IMG/VR virus record: IMGVR_UViG_3300042554_001552 | Span: 1-64,000 of that record | Direction: 5' to 3' (one strand) | From: a virus | DNA: 64,000 nucleotides | Shown: positions 49,049 through 56,673 of the stretch, in pieces | Layout of the letters: the number at the start of each line of letters is the position of its first letter | How positions within the stretch are numbered: the stretch's first letter is position 1 | Notes under the pieces: generated by a model | Told to the model about the DNA's origin: nothing | Databases searched by the model: none | What the model saw: the letters and a program-made list of their open reading frames with translations, nothing else | Position numbers and translations under genes: made by a program

Positions 49049-51097
49049 TTAGTTACAGTTCCAACGACGTAGTGCTTTGTTAATTCTTGAATCTGGGTCT
49101 CTTGCAGTTTTTGCAGAAGTCAGTTTTGATTTCATGCCTTTCATTCGACGGCAGAAGTTAGCACGGCGTTTCGCTCTTTTACCTTTTGGTTTCTTCTCAG
49201 TTACTGCAGTCTGAAGTTTTGAACCAGGATTCTCACGACGATAAGCATCTACTGCTGCTTGACTCAATCCATCAGTTTTATCCTGACGATTGACTTTCTG
49301 CCAATCTTCCATAAACTGTTGGAAGGTTTTTAAGTCTGGTTCATAATGTGCAACCTGCATCTCTTTTTTAGGTTCTTTTTTAGCAAGTGGTGAATTGATT
49401 CCTTGTCTAATCTGTTGATATTTTTGATCTATTTTTCCAGCAGCACCAGGATTCCCTTGCTTCAGTCTATCAACATCTTGTGGAGTCATTCCACCCATAC
49501 CTGTTGTCTTTTTACCACCAATTTCAAAACTAGGACCTTCACCAAGTAAGTCACTACCAATACCTTTAGTTGGTTTTAATGGTTCTGGTTTGATGATATC
49601 AATAAACTCTGCGTAATGATTTCCATTAGCATCTTCAATAGATACGCTCTCCTTATTCATTTCACCACTATCAACATAATCTGCTGCAGTGTCGATGTAA
49701 TCAGCTGCTTTTGTAATCTTTGACTGAACCCATGCTTCTATCTCACCTTCACCTTTCTTCATTTTTTTCTTAAGTCTATTTGCAGCCTTAATGATTGTTG
49801 AAAGTTCTGAACGAGCCATTGAATACTCGTGGTCATAGGCTTCATTAGCAGGATGGACCGTTGCAATATTAAATTTTTCTTGATTTGATGGTTCGTATGG
49901 TATTGAAAACATGGACCAATATTTTGGACCATATCTGCACTCACGCATCTTTTCCATTTTTTTGCACTTTGGACAATATCTCATTTCATTTTCAAAAATT
50001 GGACCATCCCAATCATATGCAAGTGCATTAGTACTCTCTGATTTTGTTCCCCAGTTATCAGCACCTTTTTTGCGGCATTGAACAAGTGCTCCAGATGCAT
50101 ATGCACTTGGCCAAACCTTAAATCTTGCTTTTACTTTGTGATAACAGGCATCTTTGTTACCACTACCTTTGCCTGGTTTATCTTTCGATGCTTCGTTGAG
50201 TTCCATTGCTTCTTTGATTCCTGGTTCTGCTTTGACGTAATTTTTATCTTTTTTGCCTTTAGCAAAAGTTGGAACATTTGTTGGTTTTGCTGCTCCAGAT
50301 TTTTGTTGCTGCCCCTTATCTTTTTGACGCTTACGGCGAATTGCTGATCTAATTAACGCTTCACCTTTTTTACCTTTTTTCTTTAAAGACTTTAATCTTC
50401 CGCTACTAAAACATTTAGGAGTTTTAGTTTCACCTGGTTCATTTGCACATGGAGAACCATCTGCCTGAACCCATCCTGGTTTTCCACTTTTAGATTTGGA
50501 ACCTTTAAACCAATGGTGAAGGGTTCCTTCATTAATCCAATCATCTGGAGTTTTTTGATGCTTATCAACAAATGCATTATGCAATTGTTTAGCAGTCATA
50601 TCATGCTTTTTCATAATTTTTCTCATGAGACCATCAATAGAATCATAAGAAGTATCATCTAATTTTTTTAATCCTGATTCGAGTTCTTCAACAGCATCAT
50701 CCTCACAACCACAATGCTCCTTTACATCTTTAAATTTCTTATGATGTTTTTTAGCATCTGCCTCCATTTTTTTCAAACGAGTATAATAATCTGGAATTTC
50801 ATCTAGATGCTGAAGAGCAATATCTGTTGCAAGATCTTTATCCTTTGTGTGTTCATGCTCGATTGGAATTCCCATTTCAAGTTGCTTTTTTATAAAAGAA
50901 ACTTCAAGGCGATGTTTCTTTGCAATTTGTTCAACTGTCTTATGGGACTTTACTTCGTGCATTTCATTGAATGGAGATTCGGATTTAGTCTCTTCACCAC
51001 GTTGTCTTTTTTTACGAGCAGCACAATGAGCCTTTTGAGAAAATCCACTAGGATTATCACAATTTATTGATCTTTTATATTTGTCAGACCAACTCAT
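49049..51097 (-). CDS. large modular virion/internal protein (682 aa)
   Basis: A Lys/Glu-rich multi-module protein. N-terminal SWSDKYKRSINCDNPSGFSQ; a DUF5661-like piece IEHEHTKDKDLATDIALQHL then DEIPDYYTRLKKM; a Cys/Trp module KPGWVQADGSPCANEPG followed by PKCFSSGRLKSLKKK; a second Cys module DACYHKVKARFKVWPSAYAS; a helical MARSELSTIIKAANRLKKKM; a tag-like YEPDLKTFQQFMEDWQKV; and a basic end SRINKALRRWNCN. Possible gp21 site MELNEASKD. It has CTAAATA 24 bases upstream. I infer a head-internal protein; no enzyme motif is seen. Confidence 0.75.
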   Translation of the reverse strand: MSWSDKYKRSINCDNPSGFSQKAHCAARKKRQRGEETKSESPFNEMHEVKSHKTVEQIAKKHRLEVSFIKKQLEMGIPIEHEHTKDKDLATDIALQHLDEIPDYYTRLKKMEADAKKHHKKFKDVKEHCGCEDDAVEELESGLKKLDDTSYDSIDGLMRKIMKKHDMTAKQLHNAFVDKHQKTPDDWINEGTLHHWFKGSKSKSGKPGWVQADGSPCANEPGETKTPKCFSSGRLKSLKKKGKKGEALIRSAIRRKRQKDKGQQQKSGAAKPTNVPTFAKGKKDKNYVKAEPGIKEAMELNEASKDKPGKGSGNKDACYHKVKARFKVWPSAYASGALVQCRKKGADNWGTKSESTNALAYDWDGPIFENEMRYCPKCKKMEKMRECRYGPKYWSMFSIPYEPSNQEKFNIATVHPANEAYDHEYSMARSELSTIIKAANRLKKKMKKGEGEIEAWVQSKITKAADYIDTAADYVDSGEMNKESVSIEDANGNHYAEFIDIIKPEPLKPTKGIGSDLLGEGPSFEIGGKKTTGMGGMTPQDVDRLKQGNPGAAGKIDQKYQQIRQGINSPLAKKEPKKEMQVAHYEPDLKTFQQFMEDWQKVNRQDKTDGLSQAAVDAYRRENPGSKLQTAVTEKKPKGKRAKRRANFCRRMKGMKSKLTSAKTARDPDSRINKALRRWNCN

Positions 51098-51109
51098 TGA
51101 AAAAACACA

Positions 51110-51523
51110 TTACTCTTTATTATTTAGAAAACCTTGTTTAAGTAGTTTTGACAAATCGGCAGTTGATCCAACAAATAGTGCATTATTGTTAGTAACATTT
51201 GTTGTTTTAACCTTATCTTCTTCTACTTCCTTAAGTTTCTTTTGAAGGTCAATCAACTTATCAGTTGTATCAGCAACACTTTTAATGAGTTGTCCAGCAA
51301 CTTCATATGCCCTAGGACTACCACCTTCTCCCGCAAGCTCCATAATGCCATTGATGGCCTCTTGACCTTTTTCAATCAAAGAATACAAATTGGCACGAGT
51401 ATATTCATAATCTTTTTTAATATCATCTTTATTTCCACCAACAATTTCAACATCTGTTGGTTGTTTTTCAACGATGCTAGAATCTGTATTAAAGGTCAAA
51501 TCTAAATTTTCATATCCAGGCAT
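51110..51523 (-). CDS. 16: terminase small subunit gp16
   Basis: Packaging initiator subunit (137 aa; T4: 164). The helical core DYEYTRANLYSLIEKGQEAI, then GIMELAGEGGSPRAYEVAGQ and ADTTDKLIDLQKKLKEVEED, is typical of gp16-like proteins. It follows gp15 as in T4. Unlike T4 it is separated from gp17 by three virion genes (47305-51097). Confidence 0.9.
   Translation of the reverse strand: MPGYENLDLTFNTDSSIVEKQPTDVEIVGGNKDDIKKDYEYTRANLYSLIEKGQEAINGIMELAGEGGSPRAYEVAGQLIKSVADTTDKLIDLQKKLKEVEEDKVKTTNVTNNNALFVGSTADLSKLLKQGFLNNKE
51121..51127 (-). promoter_or_regulatory. late promoter variant CTAAATA
   Basis: CTAAATA on the minus strand, 24 bases before the 682-aa gene and within the last codons of gp16. 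Confidence 0.55.
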
Positions 51524-51529
51524 GATATT

Positions 51530-52375
51530 TTATACATCTCCACCTTGAACAATATTGTATCTTCTAGAGTCTGTAAAGAATTCCGTTGTCTCTGAGAATC
51601 CAAAGTCATCATCTGGTCCAAGAAGTGCATCATCAATTTGTGTTATGACTCCATCATTGTTCAGATCTTCAAGTGCCTTTGGAGTGACAGTATATCTCAT
51701 TTCCCTCTTAGCAGAGGTTGTATTTGTACCACTATATGTATCAACTTGAACTTTTCTGATAAGACCGTCTGTTGTATCGGAAATGGCACCAAACAGATAT
51801 GTTTTAACAGTAAATGATAGTGTATAAATTAAAGCTCTTCTTGTACTGAAATCACCTTCATAATCATCTGTAAATGAAACATTATTCAGAATGATTGGCA
51901 TATCTCTTTTTTCTCCAATTGAATCCACTAAGTCAATTGTTAGATTCAATGCTGGTTGAAAGCATGGTAAAATTTGCTCAACGATTTGAAGAGCATCATC
52001 ATTTAGTTTGCAATAAATTGATAAATCGAATCCAATATTATATGGAACTGGCATAAAAACTTTCTTCAAATTAGTTCCATCAGAAGCTTTAAATGATTGG
52101 GTTACGCCTGCTTTTCTACTTGCATCATAACTTAGAGAAACCATTTCAAATGACATTCTTGGTAGAGTCATTGCAATTGGTTTATTCAATTCCGATTGCT
52201 CAGTCAATCTAGCAAGAAACTTTTGTCTAGGACCATATGATAAAGGAACTCTAAGTTCATCAACTACATTAACATCATTTTTATCATAATGCCTAATGTA
52301 AATTTGATTAAACAGGGTTCCAAATCCTATAATAGTTTTTCTAATAATTTCGTGATAATAGTAAGTACCTAACAT
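51530..52375 (-). CDS. 15: tail sheath terminator/stabiliser gp15
   Basis: Caps the sheath and joins tail to neck (281 aa; T4: 272). The shared features are the N-terminus MLGTYYYHEIIRKTIIGFG, RVPLSYGPRQKFLARL, LPRMSFEMVSLSYDASRK, the motif FQIVEQILPYFQP-like DALQIVEQILPCFQPALN, and DFSTRRALIYTLSFTVKTYL. It overlaps the gp14-like gene by one base. Confidence 0.93.
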   Translation of the reverse strand: MLGTYYYHEIIRKTIIGFGTLFNQIYIRHYDKNDVNVVDELRVPLSYGPRQKFLARLTEQSELNKPIAMTLPRMSFEMVSLSYDASRKAGVTQSFKASDGTNLKKVFMPVPYNIGFDLSIYCKLNDDALQIVEQILPCFQPALNLTIDLVDSIGEKRDMPIILNNVSFTDDYEGDFSTRRALIYTLSFTVKTYLFGAISDTTDGLIRKVQVDTYSGTNTTSAKREMRYTVTPKALEDLNNDGVITQIDDALLGPDDDFGFSETTEFFTDSRRYNIVQGGDV

Positions 52376-55300
52376 TAGTAATTTCCAAATGGATTCGATT
52401 CTGAGAAGTCTATAATTTGATCTGCTTCAAATTCAATTTCATCATTTTCTTCATAGTCATCTAAGTTTCTCAATGAAGCTGCAGCAGGAACTTCGCTGAG
52501 AGTTAAATATTCATCAACAACATATATAGCCGATGAAGCGGCGCCAACTAAAAGTTCGCCAGGAACAAACTTGCCATTTTCAATAGAAATCTGAATAATC
52601 CTATCATCAGCATCCCAACGCTTAACCCTTGCAGTGGTGCTTGAAATTGATCCAGTCACAACTTCATTAAACCAATACGTACCAACTCCAATGATTACTG
52701 GAGGTGATCCAATCGTAACCGTTGGTGGTGATTGATATCCAGAACCTGGGTCATCAATCAAGATATAATCAATTTCATTAGTAACAGAATTCAATACCGC
52801 TCTTCCTCTTGCAGTTGTAAATCCAGCGGTAAAGTCTCTATCTGTTACAGTATTTGCAATGCTTACCGTAGGAGCAACTGTGTATCCAATACCTGGTTTT
52901 GTGATGACAACAGAAGTTATAGTGCCACTGACTCCAACAACGCCATAACCTTCTGGAATTTGTCCAAGAGGTCCAGAAATAGTTACTGAAGGTGTTGCCG
53001 TATATCCAAGACCAGGATTTGTTATTAAAATCTGATTCAGTCTTCCTGAAGATCTTAGGTTTGCAATAGCAGTTGCTCTAAAGTTTGAACCAACTCCAGT
53101 TGGACCAGATACAGTTACATTTGGATTGGTTAGGTATCCATATCCACCATAAGTTAGAGTTACTGAAGTAAGAACTCCAGACGTGACGCTTGCTATTCCA
53201 GTTGCTCTGAAATCTGAAGGTGTTCCTGTTGGCGCTTCAATTGCAGCAGAAACAATTGATGTTACAATACCAGAAAGAGTAGTACTATTATTATCTAGAG
53301 ATATTACTCTTCCGTTTGATATTGAGCATCCAATACTAATTGAATTCAATGTTCCAATACTATTTTCAAAATCATCAAATAATACTGTATTGGAGTTTGG
53401 AACTGGAGTGGATGTTGGAACTGCAGATGTTCCTGTCGAAACCTTTGTCCCAAAAATATCGTCCAATAAAATTCCACTATTTGTAGAATTTTTAATAACG
53501 GGTGGAGTTATATCTGCATTTGTTACCAGTTCAATAACAGTTACTGTTGGGAATGAGTATCCGCTAGTATCTGTTCCATCAACGGTAAGTGTAACTGTCT
53601 GTACTGGAGGTGGATCATAGTCAGATGATAAGTATAGATAATGCCAAGTATCGTCAAGAGCATAGACATTTGAAGTTAATGATATTGTTCCGATACCAAC
53701 TTCAAAATATCCTGAAGAATTAACTCTCATATCAACATTGTTAGCATACCCACCATTGGATAATCTGTTCAGTTCTATGAAAGTTGAAACACCTGATAAT
53801 GTAGATGGAACTTTAACAAACATTTGAATAGAACCAGTTATTCCAATAGAGACGACACCTGCTCCAGAAATTGCTGGTCTAGTAATATTTCTATTCGGTT
53901 CTGTTGAAATTATTTTCCAAGAATTTGAACCAAATTTTGGTTGATTGACAAATCCAGGACTTAATACTAAGAAATCAATATTTAATGATGGCTCAGTTGT
54001 ATAGTACCTACCTGAGCTCAATAGTGAATATGAAATTGTAGATATACCACCAGATGAGACTAGTGAAGAAGATACTCTGGCAGTTGATGCTATACCTGTA
54101 GGGTTATCAAAGGTTAATGTTGGATTTGTGATGTAGAATTGTCCAGAAGATGCTATCGAAATGCTAGAGACAGTCTCTCCATAAACTAGCCCACCAACTG
54201 CGATAACTGTTGCAGTTGATCCAACTCCTGTTGGACTATCAATTGTAATAGTTGGAGCCTGACTATATCCTATACCAATATTTGCAATATTAAATGAGGA
54301 TAACTGCTCATTTTGAATATTTGCAGTGGCAATTGCCGTTACAAAACCAATTGGATTTGGGGGACTAAAAGTAACTCCTATACTTAGTTTTGGAGAGTAA
54401 CTAGAACCACCATTATTAATTACTACTCTATCTAACGCTGTGTCTGCTATAACTGCGGTTCCTGCTGCACCAATAAATGTGGGACCAGAGAAAGTAACAC
54501 TTGGTGATGTGGTGTATCCTTGCCCACCAGAAGTTACAGGCACAAAAGATACCCCCTTTCGATAAACATCTATAGAGCAAGTTGCTGCCGCACCCGTACC
54601 ACCTCCACCGCTAATTGTTATAGTAGGTATTGAAGTATATCCCCAACCAGCGTCTTTTAATACAATTTCTTTGATTGAACGGACTCCAGCAACTGAAGTT
54701 GTAATTGCAACTGCTTGTGCAGTTCTTCCGAATGCAGGAGCATTAGAAAATGTTACAGTTGGAGTCGATGTATATCCATATCCATCATTATTCAAATAGA
54801 TTTTTCTAACATAATTGCTGTTTATATCTGCACCAAGAACTGCTGTTTGACCATAACCCACTAATCTGAGTGATAGAATTTCTCCTTGATTTGCGATTAC
54901 AGCATCTACATCTTCATTACCAGTATCAAAGACTTCATTCTCATATTCAAAGAGTTCGCATGATAACTCATACACATAACCTTTTCCAAGTTGATAAAAT
55001 GGTTTTTCATGCTCAACAAATTTAACTTCAAATAATCTTTGACCAAGTGGAAAATAAATTACATCACCTTCTCTAGGTCTTAAAGCTACTTCTACTTCAT
55101 ATGCATCTTCTTCCTGTAAAAATGGACTAATAAATTCTTCAAATCTTTCTCTTGAAATAACTAAATTCAATTCATCCTTTAAACTCATCCCAAATTTAGT
55201 TAAAATATCTCCAGCACCAGTATATCCCTCATAATTATTTACATATGCTTCTAGTAAATAAGAATCATCGAATTTTGAAGTTTGAACTTCTTCGATAATT

Positions 55301-55434
55301 GTTTTTTTATTAACAAAAAATCTAGGAACATATACAACTTCAACACCATACATTCTTAACTGTTCATTGATTAAATCCTGAACAAGTCTTTGTTCAGCAG
55401 CGGATCCTTGTAAGAAAAAGGGATTTAATGCCAT
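52375..55434 (-). CDS. 14: gp14-like neck protein with long beta-repeat extension (1019 aa)
   Basis: The first ~200 residues (FFLQGSAAEQRLVQDLINEQ, YLLEAYVNNYEGYTGAGDIL, RPREGDVIYFPLGQRLFEV) are gp14-like by sequence character and by position between gp13 and gp15; T4 gp14 has 256 aa. The remainder has about eleven repeats of the form GxGYTxxPTVTxSGP (for example GYGYTSTPTVTFSN and GIGYSQAPTITIDSPTG) and a LamG-like insert at ~500-600 (GSIQMFVKVPSTLSG). The repeats suggest a surface decoration or fibre-like appendage at the neck. The C-terminus is acidic (DDYEENDEIEFEADQIID). Confidence 0.75.
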   Translation of the reverse strand: MALNPFFLQGSAAEQRLVQDLINEQLRMYGVEVVYVPRFFVNKKTIIEEVQTSKFDDSYLLEAYVNNYEGYTGAGDILTKFGMSLKDELNLVISRERFEEFISPFLQEEDAYEVEVALRPREGDVIYFPLGQRLFEVKFVEHEKPFYQLGKGYVYELSCELFEYENEVFDTGNEDVDAVIANQGEILSLRLVGYGQTAVLGADINSNYVRKIYLNNDGYGYTSTPTVTFSNAPAFGRTAQAVAITTSVAGVRSIKEIVLKDAGWGYTSIPTITISGGGGTGAAATCSIDVYRKGVSFVPVTSGGQGYTTSPSVTFSGPTFIGAAGTAVIADTALDRVVINNGGSSYSPKLSIGVTFSPPNPIGFVTAIATANIQNEQLSSFNIANIGIGYSQAPTITIDSPTGVGSTATVIAVGGLVYGETVSSISIASSGQFYITNPTLTFDNPTGIASTARVSSSLVSSGGISTISYSLLSSGRYYTTEPSLNIDFLVLSPGFVNQPKFGSNSWKIISTEPNRNITRPAISGAGVVSIGITGSIQMFVKVPSTLSGVSTFIELNRLSNGGYANNVDMRVNSSGYFEVGIGTISLTSNVYALDDTWHYLYLSSDYDPPPVQTVTLTVDGTDTSGYSFPTVTVIELVTNADITPPVIKNSTNSGILLDDIFGTKVSTGTSAVPTSTPVPNSNTVLFDDFENSIGTLNSISIGCSISNGRVISLDNNSTTLSGIVTSIVSAAIEAPTGTPSDFRATGIASVTSGVLTSVTLTYGGYGYLTNPNVTVSGPTGVGSNFRATAIANLRSSGRLNQILITNPGLGYTATPSVTISGPLGQIPEGYGVVGVSGTITSVVITKPGIGYTVAPTVSIANTVTDRDFTAGFTTARGRAVLNSVTNEIDYILIDDPGSGYQSPPTVTIGSPPVIIGVGTYWFNEVVTGSISSTTARVKRWDADDRIIQISIENGKFVPGELLVGAASSAIYVVDEYLTLSEVPAAASLRNLDDYEENDEIEFEADQIIDFSESNPFGNY

Positions 55435-56276
55435 TATCCAATAAAGTCGTAAGGTGGAAGTTCGTAATCCATTGACATTCTCTTTGTTATTTCATCAATT
55501 TCTCTTTCTGCATCTTCATAAATCTCTCTACCATTTAATTCAATTCCACCAGGTAACTTAACGCCACGGAACTTGATTAGATTTTGTCCCCATTGTCTTT
55601 TGATCAATGCAGTTAAGTATCTTTTAACAAAACTATCATTATATACTTTAGAAAAATCTGTTGGGTCAAGTGCTCTATAACAATCCATAACTAACCAAGT
55701 ATCAACTGTTTTTGCCCCCCAATCAATATCTAAATATAATCTATTTTGCCTTTTATTAAATCTTATTTGCTTATCTGTTGAAAGTAAAAAATCAATATCT
55801 TCTAGATATGTTTTTACCATTGCATACTGTAAGAGTTCAACTGAATTAAAGTAGTATAAATCATTCAAGAATAGTTGATACTTAATACTCCACATTCCAG
55901 ATGAAACGGAACTCGTATCAAACTTATATATTTTTTCAATCCCAATTACAGAGTCTGGAACTTGAATATAGTTTGAATTTTCGTAAAAGTTAAAAGATGT
56001 GGATCCATAACCCGTAATTGTAGAACTCGCAGTTGTAGTTACAATTCCAACACCATTGTCATTTTTTGCTCTTCCTCTATCAATATCCGCTTGCGTTATC
56101 TTGTACTTTAAGTACATTCTTTCAACACCATCAAAATGACGCTCATTAAAAAATTGAATTGCATCATCAACCAGATCATCAATCTGATCATCATCTACGT
56201 TTATTTCTAAAACAGGAGCTCCTAATTTTCTTAAACAATAGTCAATCAATTGTTGGCGTGTTGATGGTTTTGCCAT
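55434..56276 (-). CDS. 13: neck protein gp13
   Basis: Neck ring protein joining head and tail (280 aa; T4: 309). The pattern TRQQLIDYCLRKLGAPVLEI, DQIDDLVDDAIQFFNERHFD and IEKIYKFDTSSVSSGMWSIK matches the gp13 family; KRYLTALIKRQWGQNLIKF and GGIELNGREIYEDAEREIDE complete it. It overlaps the gp14-like and coiled-coil genes by one base each. Confidence 0.93.
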   Translation of the reverse strand: MAKPSTRQQLIDYCLRKLGAPVLEINVDDDQIDDLVDDAIQFFNERHFDGVERMYLKYKITQADIDRGRAKNDNGVGIVTTTASSTITGYGSTSFNFYENSNYIQVPDSVIGIEKIYKFDTSSVSSGMWSIKYQLFLNDLYYFNSVELLQYAMVKTYLEDIDFLLSTDKQIRFNKRQNRLYLDIDWGAKTVDTWLVMDCYRALDPTDFSKVYNDSFVKRYLTALIKRQWGQNLIKFRGVKLPGGIELNGREIYEDAEREIDEITKRMSMDYELPPYDFIG

Positions 56277-56641
56277 TAGAGTTCTCCCTCATTAGGTTTA
56301 GTATCTTCTATCAACTCAACATCCTCACTCGTAACTGTCTTTTTGATCTTTTTCTTTGGTGGCATAGAAACCAATCCAAATTGCATTTCTGACTCTACAG
56401 TTTCTAATAACTTCCTTTCTTCCTCCTCTAATCTTTCCATTTCAGCAATTTTCAATTCGGCAATAATTGCTTTTGCCTTTTCCAATTCAGCAATTAAATC
56501 TTGAACTCTTTTATTTAATCCATCAATAATTTGATTACTAGAAGAAACACGAGCTTCTAAAGCAATCACTTGATTTAATAAATCAAAAGATTTCTGTTGA
56601 TAAGAACCTAATAAAATTTTATAATCTACGTCTGAAGCCAT
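56276..56641 (-). CDS. coiled-coil protein (121 aa)
   Basis: Unknown function. Almost all helical with long coiled-coil heptads (VIALEARVSSSNQIIDGLNK, ELEKAKAIIAELKIAEMERL), ending in an acidic tail (EDVELIEDTKPNEGEL) after a Lys-rich PPKKKIKKTV. It may link neighbouring virion proteins. GATAAATA lies 23 bases upstream, so this gene leads the gp13-gp14-gp15-gp16 late unit. Confidence 0.75.
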   Translation of the reverse strand: MASDVDYKILLGSYQQKSFDLLNQVIALEARVSSSNQIIDGLNKRVQDLIAELEKAKAIIAELKIAEMERLEEEERKLLETVESEMQFGLVSMPPKKKIKKTVTSEDVELIEDTKPNEGEL

Positions 56642-56663
56642 ATTAATGATTCCATAATAAAGT

Positions 56664-56671
56664 TATTTATC
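56664..56671 (-). promoter_or_regulatory. late promoter GATAAATA for the neck unit
   Basis: GATAAATA on the minus strand, 23 bases before the coiled-coil gene, next to the stop of the 707-aa gene. It would transcribe gp13 to gp16. Confidence 0.6.
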
Positions 56672-56673
56672 TA

